From Alnus glutinosa (taxonomy: Eukaryota; Streptophyta; Magnoliopsida; Fagales; Betulaceae): DNA of 64,000 nt. The translations under genes were made by a program, and so were the position numbers. The stretch covers positions 25,706,501 through 25,770,500 of the forward strand of contig NC_084892.1 of assembly GCF_958979055.1 (NCBI RefSeq), in the 5' to 3' direction. Below are positions 46,401-57,414 of this stretch, piece by piece; positions within the stretch are counted from its first letter, which is position 1; every line of letters begins with the position of its first letter. The notes below the pieces were generated by a model. That model did not search any database. It was given only the letters and a program-made list of their open reading frames with translations, and was not told where the DNA came from.

Positions 46401-46678
46401 TCAAGAAAACTGGGCGAAGCACAAAAAACAGAGTTGTTCACCACCATCCCATTATACCGAAACCCTCTCAAGCAAAGCCCTTTTGAGAAACAACCTCTGC
46501 AATAGAAATTCCGAAAAGACTTTGCTACCCAAAACCTTAAAACGCTAAACGGGTTCGGGTTACCAATGCTTCTGAGCCTCACCAATGGGAGACAAAGCTT
46601 GAGCTGTTGATGTTGTTGTTGCTGTTGTTGTTGTTGGGTTCCTTCTCTTTCTTGTTGGTGATTGAAAGCTCCATCCAT
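43484..46678 (-). CDS. ROPGEF7: RopGEF with PRONE domain, RopGEF7-like (seven exons)
   Basis: Exons (high to low) 46678-46060, 45951-45835, 45704-45550, 44997-44923, 44809-44519, 44437-44081 and 43984-43484, all GT-AG and in phase, give 704 aa. The product is the plant-specific exchange factor that loads GTP onto ROP/RAC GTPases at the plasma membrane, downstream of receptor-like kinases in polar growth and root meristem control. Residues 1-207 are a variable N-terminal region with a Gln run (8 Q) and acidic/Ser-rich parts. The PRONE domain spans about 208-575: [64 protein letters not shown] (the WW loop that contacts the GTPase), [10 protein letters not shown] and [10 protein letters not shown]. 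The C-terminal 130 residues are variable, with Ser/Thr-Pro motifs ([15 protein letters not shown]) typical of the autoinhibitory, phosphorylated tail. RopGEF7 is favoured over other members by context and N-terminal length; no alignment was run. Confidence 0.9.
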
Positions 46679-46870
46679 AAGGCTGCAACCATGTCTGATG
46701 GTGAAGGGATTAAAAGGAAAGATACAGACAGATTGGTGGATATTTTTCTTGCGGAGGAGCTTTGCACTTCTGTTGTATACTTATATGTGAAGGGTGAAGC
46801 TAGTCATGATTACTGAAGCTTGCTCAAGCACATGACATGAAAGAGACGTGAAGAGGCTCTTCTTCCATCC

Positions 46871-46882
46871 TATTTATATATC
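46871..46882 (-). promoter_or_regulatory. TATA box of the RopGEF gene
   Basis: TATATAAATA on the minus strand, about 195-205 bases before the ATG at 46678. Upstream sequence continues to higher coordinates. Confidence 0.5.
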
Positions 46883-48960
46883 TAAACTCCACCATTTTAC
46901 CCTGCCAGGGCCCAGGGGACTCCCCTCTCTTGCACAAATCGCTCTGCTTTGGTTTGCTTAAACAAGGCCTTTTAAAATTGATAGGTGTATTAATTATGGT
47001 GATGTCGTTTGAAAAATATAATAAACAAATGGTCATGGGAATCGTGTAAGCGACGGATCTGTCAATGATGTCTACCAATTTTAATCTTCATCAGGTTTAT
47101 TTACCTCTTAAGAAGCTCTTGATAAGGAGTTAAAATAACTAGATTACCCTTGCCTTGACCATACCAAACGATGGCCATTCGTTATGTGCTTAGGCTATTA
47201 TGGTCTTTCCGGTTTAAAAAATTATGCTTCTGCTCCACTTTGTCTGTCATTATGTATTTTGCAAGTCATCTTAACATAATGTAAAAACAAAGCATGGAAA
47301 TGTGAGCTTTTTTTATTTATTTATTTATTTATTTTTTTTACCTATTTATTTGCTTAATATAAAGAAAACATGAATAGAGGTTCTTTGAAGGGTAGAAGCA
47401 AATCTTTGTTACAAAACAGATGTTTACTTTCTTTCTTTGAAGTGTTTTGACATGACATAACCTTTTATAGTGTATTTTGGTGAGCTTGCATTTTAGAAGA
47501 TATTTTGTATAGAGTTGGAATATATTTGCTTATTTTGAGAAAATTCAAATAAATGTAGTCTTATAAAAAAAAAAAAAAATTTTTAAAAAAAAGTAGCAGA
47601 GTGGACACTCTGACCACTTTAATTTATTTTTTTTTTTTAAAAAAAAAAAATAAAAAGTTACTTCCTATCCCTATAAAAGTTAAATATATGTTTTGCCAAA
47701 ATATTTATACAACAAAGTAACAATACAATTTGAAAAGTGTTTTTGTGTTTGAACTTTTGTTATGCATTTAATTCGATTGTGTATGAATTTTTTGTTCATG
47801 CATTTACCTTCATGTTTCACTGAGTCTACGAGTAATGCTACGAATAATGCTACATATACTCTAATATTTATTGGCATAACTTTTAAAATTATTATTGAAT
47901 TTTAAATAATTTATTATTAAATTTTAATCTATGAGAAGAAACTAAAAAGTAATTCTAAAAATAATGTAACTTTTAAAATTATCATTGAGAATGATGTGGC
48001 TTTCAAAATTTAAAATTCAATGATAATTTTAAAAGGCACGCCATTTTTAAATGAACACAAAAATAATAAAAGAGTGACCGGAGTAAAAGCGTGTACCATT
48101 TCTTAGCTGGGTATTTTTTTTTTTTGGTTTGGGGAGGGTGCAACATTTCTTGGCTCCTAGAATAGAAACAGAATAAAAAGAACTAGCAAGGATAAGAGAG
48201 AAGCCGAATTTGGTTGGCTGTGAACAAGCCGCTGTTTCATAGTAAAAGGATGTTTTGTCTTAATTTAACGGGGAATTCAAAGAATCGCAGGCCATTTTGG
48301 CGAATTGGGAGGTAAACCCGGCCTCCTTCACTGAAATTTGTCCTCTTCTCTCGATACAAAATAAAATGCGATAATTATACTTAGCTCCCAATTTACTCTT
48401 CAATTTGCAATTTCACCTCGATCAATCTTAGATTTTTTTTTTTTTTTGTTTACATGACCTACATGTAATATATAATATTTTTATTATAGTCCTCTTAAAA
48501 TTTATTAAAAATACTATTATACTCTTAATTTTTTTTTTTTTTTAAAAAAAAAAGCCAATGGGAGATGAGCTCACAAGACTGGGATTTTTTTTTTTTTTTT
48601 TAGAATAAAAATTAACGAAAAATCATAACAAAATAAGACATTACGACTAATGTAGCAGATTGGTAGGGTAGATTAAACAAATTGAAAGATAAACATTACA
48701 AATAAAGGTAGTAAATTGAGGAGCGTATATGTAGTTTTCCCTACTAAAGTTAGTGCACTCAAGTTTAATAACACTGCTTTTATTCCTGAAGAATAGAGTC
48801 CCTTGGGACATCATTTTAGGGTTTTAGTGTGCAATTTGAATATTTAAAGCAGGCCTGTAGAAGTTTCTCAAGTTCTTTTCCTATTGCTCCGAGTATGCAC
48901 TTTAATTATGTTACATTTGGCACAAAGGAAATTCTAACTTTTCAATTATACCCCTCTTTA

Positions 48961-48991
<31 letters not shown>

Positions 48992-49249
48992 CCCTCCCCT
49001 TCTTGGTTCAGCCCCATGGCCCATAGTTTAAACTAAGGATGCTTCCCAAGCACAAAAGAGAAGAGTAACCAAAAAATGAAGAAAAGCCACTTTAAGAAAA
49101 ATAAAAATTGTTATTTTCTGTGACCAAAATGTGGAGCCATATATAGCACAAAAATAAACAAATAACTTAACAAAACATTAAAGAATGATGAAGAGAAAGA
49201 CACACACGTTTGTAAGAAAGAGTTGTAGTTGGGATTTCATAATAATATA
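46883..49249. other. Intergenic, AT-rich
   Basis: The RopGEF upstream region, then 47823-48060 with arms of the GAGTAATGC MITE family ('agtaatgctac', 'aaaattatcattga', 'aattcaatgataatttt'). 48365-48745 is an AT-rich inverted-repeat element ('tcccaatttactcttcaatt' with inverse 'aaattgaggag'). T-run at 48962-48991. No gene recognised. Confidence 0.5.
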
Positions 49250-49440
49250 AATATCCCGGTCCCATATTGGAGATAAATAAATAGCTCACATAGAGTGAGT
49301 GGTTTATCAGAGATAGTCATCCCACATTGCCTAATTACTAGGTGAAACTGAGCTTTATAATGGATTCTAGAAAAAGTTTCAAACTGACTAGTCCTTTTGA
49401 GATGATAACGCAGATGTGACTAGCTTTTTTTATCCTGAGT
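49250..49440 (+). repeat. Dispersed repeat, copy 3 of 3
   Basis: 'gcctaattactaggtgaaac', 'gtttcaaactgactagtcc' and 'gagatgataacgcagatg' match the copies at 32.1 and 38.2 kb. A short direct duplication ('gataac(g/a)cagatgt(g/a)actagct') is present at 49405-49462. Confidence 0.65.
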
Positions 49441-50200
49441 GATAACACAGATGTAACTAGCTCTTTAGAATGTAGTCTTTGTTTTGTAACTTTCCTTGCA
49501 AGGCTTTTTATCTTTCCAAAAGATAGCTCACTGGTAGACTGGTTCCACTTTAATAATATGATCATGGTGCCGGTTGTTCCAACTGAAAACACTAAGAAAG
49601 GCTCCCTCCAACGGCTGCCAACTTGTTTGCTGATGTGGACTGCTGATTTGAAAAACCGTAGAGGGAAAGGCTACTCGATATATATTCATACTACTTTAGT
49701 TTCGAGTTGTTGCTGACTGATTTCTTTTGTAAACTTTATGTATACCCCCTCGACCCCGGCCGCACCATTTCAATTTTTGAAAGACCAGGCCAGGCCCTTT
49801 CTTGCAAATAACTAGTAAAATGTGTTTGGAGATTTTAATGGGTTTGCTTCAACCTTTGCACAACTGTACAACGTTGCTGGTTTGAGTTGTGGTATATATT
49901 TAATGTGCAGGCTCTCAGATATATTCGCCCAATGGCGTGATAGAAGTAAATGAGAAATGCAACAATTTTAGCTCCTGTTTCGAAATTTGAATATCAGCTG
50001 AGACACTGACAACACTGAACATTTTTTTTTTACCATGACAAATTGTATCATTTTCACTTTGGCACTTTTCCACCAACATACCAACTATGATAGTAATTGC
50101 CAGAGAGCCATCTTGGAGCCTACTTGTCTTATTTGTTGTTCGTATTATTATCAATTCGGACAATAAATTATTTAAAATCCATATCTAAATTCCAAAACAT

Positions 50201-50243
<43 letters not shown>

Positions 50244-50251
50244 GCTAACAT
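49441..50251. other. Intergenic
   Basis: (CT)n-(AT)n microsatellite at 50204-50243. No gene recognised. Confidence 0.5.
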
Positions 50252-50800
50252 TAGGGGTGACAATTCGTGTACACATGTCGAGTTTATGTCGTGTCGAGGT
50301 ATGAGTATAAGAGTATATAGATTAACTCTAATTCAACACATTTAATTAAACGTGTCAAACTCCTAAACTCTAACACTCTAATTTTATATTGAGTTCGTGT
50401 TAAGTTTGCGGGTCATGTAAAACATTGCCGACCATTATGTAGCGTGTCGAGTTCAAGTAATGTCGAGGTATGGGTATAAGACCATATATGTCAACCTTAA
50501 CTTGACCTATTTAATTAAATGGGTAAAACTTAAAGTTGACAAAACGGGTTATCGTGTTGGATTCGGGTCGATCCCGTTGACTCGCCAACCTAAACTCGAC
50601 ACGACTAGCTAAACAAGTTGACGGGTAAACCCGTTTAGCTAATCGTATCATAAATGGGTTGATGGGTCATAAATGTGTCATAAACAGGTTGACATGTCAT
50701 AAACGCGTTGGTGGGTCAACCCGTCAACTCGTTTAGCCTAAACCTTAACCCTATAACTTTGTGCTGTATTCGTGTCAAAATTGCCAACCCTAATAAAACT
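50252..50800. mobile_element. hAT-like element, 'tcataaacgggttgac' family
   Basis: Ends TAGGGGTGACAATTCG and AAATTGCCAACCCTAA. The interior repeats 'cgtgtcgaggta(t/c)g', 'gggttgatgggtcataaat' and 'aacccgtcaactcg'. Related to 29796-30068 and to the ends of 54209-55370. Target duplication not preserved. Confidence 0.6.
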
Positions 50801-50879
50801 CTTGAATCTTAACCTTTTAATTTCATATTGAGTTTATTTTGAATTTAAGAGCGTGTAAAAAATTGCTAATTCTAGCTAA

Positions 50880-51882
50880 CATCCATCTCTAGCAGTATGA
50901 GTTAAAGTAGCTACTCAAAAAGTGACAATATCTACTTTAACTACTAGTTATCTTAAAAACACTCCAACAATAATTTCTACCCCACTCTTTATTTTCTTTA
51001 AATAATATTTCTTAATATTTTTTTTATTGTTTTATTTTCTTTCTCTCTCTTCCGTCCTCAGCCCCAACTGGCCAACCCCATCAAACCCACAACCAAACCA
51101 CTGAAACCAGCCTTGCCCACCCACACCCAAGACTCAGAACAAATCGATGGTGGCTGGTATGGTTGATGGTGGCTAGAGCGGTCGATTGTTGGTGGTGCGG
51201 TGTAGTGAGGTAATTTGTCCTAAATTCAACATTTTCTTTGCTTCTCCTTGGTGTTTCTCGGCAAACAAACGAGTAAGAATGGTATCGGTGTTTCTATACC
51301 ATATGGTGGGCGATTTGACGGTGGGGAAGCCGGATTCAACATTTTCTTTACTTCTTCTTGGTGTTTCTCGACAGACAAACAAGGGATTGAGAATGGTATC
51401 GGTGTTTCTGTACTATGTGGTGGGCGATTTGACGGTGGGGAAGCTGGAGATTGTGGAGTTCCTGGAGACAATGACGGTGGAGTCGGCCAGCAACGCACGT
51501 AGACGTCGTCGACATCTGGGTCGTCAAGGACGGTCTCATTCGGCTCTGGAGCTTTGGGAGGCTCGGTCGGATCTCGGCTTCGGCGCTTAGAGAGGAGATC
51601 GGTGCCTATTCTGAGGAGCGGCGTCAACGCAGAGAGAGAGGTGTCGGTGTCGGACCTCGTCTTCTCCGGTGGGCGAGAGAGAGGAGTGAGAGAAAGAGGG
51701 AAGAGAAAAAAACAATAAAAAAAATAGTAGATATGTAAATAGTGAATAGCCAATAGTGATTATTTACTGTTCATGAAGTTAGGAAAAAAGTTATAATAGC
51801 TACTCTGCTGGAGGAAGAAAAAGAGATAAAAATAGCCAAATTTAACTTTTCGATTAAAATAGCACTCCTGCTGGAGATGCCC
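50880..51882. mobile_element. Non-autonomous element with CATCTCCAGCAG-type ends
   Basis: The left end 'atccatctctagcagt' and right end 'actcctgctggagatg' are inverted. 'agtagctac' near the left pairs with 'atagctact' at 51799. The ends resemble the common GGGCATCTCCAGCAG plant elements (often PIF/Harbinger or hAT). The interior 51170-51690 is unusually GC-rich and holds a 110-base tandem duplication. No transposase. Confidence 0.5.
51225..51450. repeat. 110-base tandem duplication
   Basis: Two copies starting at 51225 and 51335, sharing 'caacattttctttgcttct'-like, 'tggtgtttctcg', 'gaatggtatcggtgtttct' and 'ggtgggcgatttgacggtgg' segments. It explains the long overlapping open frames on both strands here. 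Confidence 0.85.
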
Positions 51883-52025
51883 TTAGTAGTTGGATATGAA
51901 TTTTTGTATGAATGTTTTCCAACCACTCAATATGACACGATAATTCTAAGCCCAGCATACCCAAGAAAGAGTAGGCCTTTTATCATTTAAGAACCAGGAT
52001 GGGCCGAAAATGGGCTTACAGAGAC

Positions 52026-52241
52026 GGCCTGCTTTTAGATTGAAGGGTAGAACCTGGGCTTCGAAAAAGAAAAGGAACCCCACCGGGCCACCAGTGCATC
52101 TGAGAGGAATGAGCTTCACGCTATGATATAAAGGGCCTGCTTTTAGATGGAAGGGTTCAACCTGGGCTTCGAAAAAGAAAAGGAACCCCACCTGAGTGTG
52201 CGTCTGATAGGAATCAGCTTCACGCTATGAGATCAAAGGAT
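52026..52241. repeat. 108-base tandem duplication
   Basis: Two copies starting at 52026 and 52134 share 'ggcctgcttttagat', 'aacctgggcttcgaaaaaga', 'aaaaggaaccccacc' and 'agcttcacgctatgaga'-like segments. Not coding. Confidence 0.85.
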
Positions 52242-52866
52242 TCGCAGTTGGGCCTCTGTGGCCCAGGATGCGTAGGCATTCCCAGACTTGTGGTTCTTGG
52301 CATCTTGCAAAGCACACTAAAAGATGCCCTTGATGCGGCATTGAGTGGCCCATGTGTCACAGCCACTCAGGCATGAACTAGAATTTGGGCCTCGCTTTGA
52401 GCCCAAAGGTTATGATCTCTTTTTAATGACAAAACACTCAGGAAGGAAGGAAGGAAAGCCCGGACGTACAGAACCGGTTTATATTATAACCTATTCCAGT
52501 CAAGAATCAAGATTACGCCTGCGCCGCCGACCCAAGTGGACCGACAAAAATGTTTCTTTAATTCTTTATGTAGTAAGCTTTGAAAAAAAGATAGGTTTTC
52601 AAATTACATCATGCCTCGTGGAAAGACAAGTAGTGCTTGTTATTTCACAATGTTGAAAATGTAACGAAAGTTGATGGAAGTTAAGTGAATTTTTTCTTAA
52701 AATAATTAAATTCCTACACGTGGCTGATGCCATCTCAAGCTCATTTTCATGATATTAGAGATCATCGATGACCTATGATCAACCTTCTACTTTTTCTATT
52801 TAAGGATTTTCATGTCTGGGATCCGTACTGCCATCCGCCTGTTTTAGAAGATAGTAAACAATTAAT
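52242..52866. other. Intergenic / GST promoter region
   Basis: A 'tttctatttaaggatt' motif at 52794-52809, some 60-70 bases before the ATG, could serve as TATA box for the GST. The 103-codon frame at 52345-52656 has no recognisable content. Confidence 0.45.
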
Positions 52867-53783
52867 ATGGCTGAAGAAGTATTGTTGTTTGGTGTGTGGG
52901 CAAGCCCTTTTAGTAGCAGAGTGGAGTTAGCTTTGAAACTGAAAGGTGTCCAATACAAATACCTGGAAGAAGATCTTAACAACAAGAGCCCTTCGCTTCT
53001 GCAATACAATCCCATTCACAAGAAGGTTCCCGTGCTTGTACACAATGGAAAGCCTATTGTGGAGTCCCAAGTTATTCTTGAATACATCGATGAGACCTGG
53101 CAAGGCTATCCCCTTTTGCCCAAAGATCCTTATGAGAGAGCCATTGCACGTTTCTGGGTCAAGTTCATTGACGACAAGGTAATTAATTATCTTTTCGATC
53201 TCTTAACTTAATGTTTGTCTTCAAAACTATTAGAATATTAATCAAAATAATTAAATTTATCTTCTTTTTTATAAGTTTAAGATTTTTAAATAATTCTTGA
53301 TTTAACGTGTTATCATAACAAAATTTCTGAATTCAAACCATGTCTTTATACTTGGTCTCCGATTTAAATTTAAAATTTTATAATCTACCAAGAGAAATTG
53401 ATCAGTTTCGACTGCTTTTCGTTTTTCAGTGCTGGCCGGCTTTACGGAAAGCTTTCATTGGCGAAGAGAAGGGCTGTGAGAAGGCCGTGGAAGAAGCATC
53501 TGAGGTTCTTAAGTTTCTAGAGAAAGAACTCAAGGAAAAGAGGTTCTTTGGAGGAGAGAGTATTGGAACGGTAGACATTGCCGCTAACATCATAGGTGGC
53601 TGGCTTGGAGCTTGTGAAGAAGCTACGGGGGTAGAGTTTTTTACAAGAGAGAAATTTCCCAAGCTTAGCAACTGGATCGACGAGTTTGTGAGCAACAGTA
53701 TTATCAAGGAAAATCTGCCTCCCAGAGACAAACTTGTTCCCTTTTTGCGATATCGCTTTGAGAGCGTCAATGCTTCCAAATAG
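52867..53783 (+). CDS. Glutathione S-transferase, tau class (two exons)
   Basis: Exons 52867-53178 and 53430-53783 (AAG|GTAATT, TTTCAG|TGC) encode 221 aa, the normal length. Tau GSTs are cytosolic dimers that conjugate glutathione to electrophiles and act in herbicide and oxidative-stress detoxification. The thioredoxin-like N-domain (about 1-80) has [17 protein letters not shown] with the expected catalytic Ser13, then the cis-Pro region [12 protein letters not shown] and the glutathione-binding [12 protein letters not shown] with its E-S pair. The alpha-helical C-domain begins near [16 protein letters not shown] and continues through exon 2 ([31 protein letters not shown]). The single intron follows FIDDK, the conserved tau-class position. 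Closest to the GSTU7/8 group by general resemblance only. No signal peptide. Confidence 0.92.
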
Positions 53784-54208
53784 ATAGAGTTCACAGCTGG
53801 TGCCACTCACAGTTGGTGGAAATCTAGTGCATAATAATCTACCACTGTAATAAATTGGGCATCTCGATGATCATATGTGTTTGCAATTTCATTTTGATTT
53901 GTGTGTCGTGATATATATCATCATGTACGCTTGTTTGTGAGCTGCTTGGCTGGTCGGACGATGTTAGTCTTGTTCAATTTGTGGAATTGGCAAATGCATC
54001 CAACGTGAGGTCCGGTACTCTCTCTCTCTCTCAAAAAGAAGAGAAAAAAAAAAATCTTGTCTTCCTTTTGTTTTGTATTTTTTTACTTTTTGGCATATTG
54101 AATGCGCATGAACAATTGTTTCATGCAATTGGGCAAAATGCCACGATAGGCATCGGACTCAAAGAGTGGCGTGTTTTCAATCTCTAATGTTCATTATATC
54201 GTTTCAAA
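53784..54208. other. 3' flank of the GST gene
   Basis: 3' UTR and flank; ends with the 8-base duplication GTTTCAAA (54201-54208) of the next element. No gene. Confidence 0.6.
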
Positions 54209-55370
54209 TAGGGCTGGCAATTTTGACACGATCCGACAATCTGACACGAAATTAGTGGGTTTGAGTTTACCTTAAACGGGTTTGGATCATAAACGGGTCG
54301 ACCTGTTTATGACTCGTTTATTTAGGCTTGACGGGTCATGTTACGGGTCACCCGCCAGACACGATTATGATTTTTTTTTTTAAAAAAAAAACAAAAGAAA
54401 ATGTGATTCAAACTCATATAAAGACTTTTTTTTTTTTTTTTATTCTTTTTTTTCAAACAAAAGAAAGTGAGATTAGCCATTTAGCCTATGACGTAGAGAA
54501 GGAGAAGGCTGAGAAGCATTAAAGGACAAGGCTGAGAAGCATTGAATGCCACTGCGCTCAAGGAAATGAAAAAGTATTTTGAAAATAGAAATGACAAGAC
54601 GAGGAAAGGCATCACTCTTCACTCAATAGTCGATCCTGCTATAAGATCGCACGGCCAAATCTTTTTTTGATTTTTTCTTTGAACAACATGCGACGTGTGG
54701 TGTGTGCTGCGTGGAAACAGGCCAAATGGCCCTAGGTAGAGTCTATAGAGAAGAGAAAACACCGAAAAAAAAAAAAAAATAACAAAAAAAACCCTAGCTT
54801 CAGCCCGCCCCCTTTTCTTCTTCCTTCTTCTTCCTCCTGCTAGATGCTTTCTCTATGCTCTCCACACGTTGCCGACATCGCTACCAACGTCGCTCTGTCA
54901 TCGTCATCGTCGGACGAAGGAGAGCGCTCGAGGCGAGCGGCATCCTTGGCCCACTGAATCAACTTCTCCACTTCATTTTCTTCATCCCAGCAGCATCATC
55001 ATCATCATCGGAGGAAGATAACTTGGGATTCGTAGGAATTCCGTGAGAGCCCTTGAGAGCAACAAATCTGGTAGAGAGCTCATCTTCGTTCACACTAGAC
55101 GTGGTTGATTTCTGAGAGTTTTACGGTGGAGATAAAGAATGAGAAGACAGATTAGGGAGGATAGAGGGTTGCGATTTGAGGGCTTGGAAACGACCCATTA
55201 TGCTAAACGGGTTTCACGGGTCGTTTCAGGTGACTCGTGAAAATGGTCGGGTCGAGTCGTGTCGTGTCTGGAGCTCTGACCCGTTAACGTAAACATGTCG
55301 TGTTTGGGTTTAACTTAAACGGGTCGCGGGTCTTCAAGGGTCGTGTCGGGTACCCGTTTTGCCAGCCCTA
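54209..55370. mobile_element. hAT-like non-autonomous element, 1.16 kb
   Basis: Ends TAGGGCTGGCAATTTTGACA and CCCGTTTTGCCAGCCCTA. Flanks GTTTCAAA (54201-54208) and GTCTCAAA (55371-55378) match at seven of eight positions, a good hAT-size duplication. Long subterminal zones of 'cttaaacgggt(t/c)', 'gggtcgtgtcgggt' and 'gacccgtt' units are inverted between the two sides. The interior 54760-55150 is less repetitive (CT-rich leader, then a 63-codon frame) and looks like captured host DNA of unknown source. No transposase is seen. Confidence 0.75.
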
Positions 55371-55378
55371 GTCTCAAA

Positions 55379-57414
55379 TCTATTTGTAGCTTTGGAGATT
55401 GTGGGTTGATAACACAACTTAATAATTAAACGTCGTCTTTGTAATGACTTGTTTTTTACAAAAAAACGTAAGTAAAAATTCTAATTTTTACGTGTACGTC
55501 ATTACGACATCATCAAAGTTAAATAATTGCCAGCGGAATATATATTTTTTCTTAAACACTTAGAGAACATAACACGTCAAAGCTGACTAAATTACCACAT
55601 TATATTAAAATACGATCCATGTGTGCTAATATAATAATACACTCCAAGTAAAACATATGTGCCACATCCAGCACTTAATAATATTTAACCATTGTTCTTA
55701 ACTAATACATGCAAGCCAACATATTAAATAATACATTAACAGAAATATTTCAGTAGTCTTGATCTTCTTTCCAACCTACATGAACTCGCATGTGATTGTG
55801 GTTAACACCATAATCCCATACTATCGAAATAGTGAGTCAACTGCATCCCATAATATATATAACGACATATTGATACATTTAACAATACATAATATTATAA
55901 CATGATGTATGATGGATTCATATGCACAGTCTTATTAACACTTCTATATTCGCAATCTCTCATTACTTAACGTAGATGGATAGATAGATGACATGAGACT
56001 TTAACACATGATACAATCTTATCATAGATAGATGAATAGATGCCGTGAGACTCTAACACATGATACGGTCTTATCATCGACGTGGGTCTTTTACCATCTC
56101 CGGTCTTACCATAGATAGATGGATGAATAGATGCCGTGAAACTTTAACACATGATATGGTCTTATCATTTAGATGCCGTGGGTCTTTTACTATCTTCGGC
56201 CTTATTATAGATAGATGGATGACTAGATGCCGTGAAACTTTAACACATGATATGATTTTATCATTTAGATGCCGTGGGTCTTTTACTATCTCCGGTCTTA
56301 TCATAGATAGATACCATGGACTTTAACCATCATTTTCCCTCATTAGTGCCTTGAGTCTCTTACCAAACCGGTCTTATCATGAGAATACAACCTTCGGTTT
56401 CTGCCTCAGGACACTAACCCTTAGTACTTCTTATTAACAGGTTCATATATCATAACAATATAATATGCAATGCCATTTATATCGCATACCATATAATATC
56501 ACAACATCATAGTAATCAATATCACTGTATAATCAAACAAACCAACATCACCACATAATTAAACAAACTACACTCAATAAGTATTTTAGTAATACTCACT
56601 TACACATATACTTAAACCTAAACAATTTCATATCATTAAATAAACCTATATATCACTACATTAAAGAACTTAGTATCATTCTCAGTGAGTGAAATATTCA
56701 TAGTTATTTCCTTGCTTCAGAGAAGTGTTCACACAAATATTAACTGCAATATAATTTAATACCAATAACAGTGAATTAGTACAATCTACTAATAAACTCA
56801 TATTAACACTATTTTCATTTTTATCCTTCAAACCTTAACATAATCTTTAACATTATTTAAACATAATAATGGTATATAAAATGATTTAATTATAATGTCA
56901 CATCTTTTATACGAGCATTATAATAGCATTTAGAAATAATGACCAAAATACCATTTTCATAAATATGGTCATTTTCACTTTTAAATCACCATAGCCCATT
57001 ATCTCTTTATAAATATATCAATTAATATAACTAACTATCACAGTTATAAAATAATTCTAATTTTATACTTTTATAAAATTGAGTAGAATAACAACATTAG
57101 TATATTAAATGCCTAATAGTACTTTAAAAGCATTTGGGCGGCGTAACAACGCTTTTCGTAAAAACATCATTTTTAATCGGGCATCACAACGGCGTGTTTT
57201 ATAAATCATTTGTGCCACTTGAAAAGCCTTGATTAAAACACAACTTAAAAACATTAGATTTATTTAACAACACCTACAAAACATTAAAACTAAAACCTTA
57301 TTTAAAACTTACCAAATATATCACTAGGTGATATATTTTGTATTGGCATTCGGTAGAGGGAGAAAGGAGGGATTTTTACTTTTCTTTCTTTTTTCCTTGT
57401 TTTTACGAGAAACA
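55379..57414. other. Intergenic, AT-rich, with a tandem repeat
   Basis: Contains the tandem array at 55975-56310. Further on, 'ggcggcgtaacaacgctttt' and 'ggcatcacaacggcgtg' around 57135-57195 look like transposon sequence but could not be assigned. No gene. Confidence 0.4.
55975..56310. repeat. Tandem array, period 91-96 bases, about 3.5 copies
   Basis: Units begin with 'atgccgtga(a/g)act(t/c)taaca' at 56040, 56131 and 56227 and contain 'catgata(t/c)ggtcttatca', 'gtgggtcttttac(t/c)atct' and 'atagatagatggatga'. Open frames on both strands across this block are by-products. Confidence 0.85.

Noticed and set aside
51226-51753. 175-codon minus-strand frame and overlapping plus-strand frames
   Set aside because: They arise from a GC-rich tandem duplication inside a transposon-like element, repeat their own sequence, and carry no motif or splice context.
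54855-55046. 63-codon frame in the hAT-like element
   Set aside because: Low-complexity Ser/His/Arg content, no motif; treated as cargo DNA.
56060-56326. Repetitive open frames on both strands
   Set aside because: Produced by the 91-96-base tandem array.
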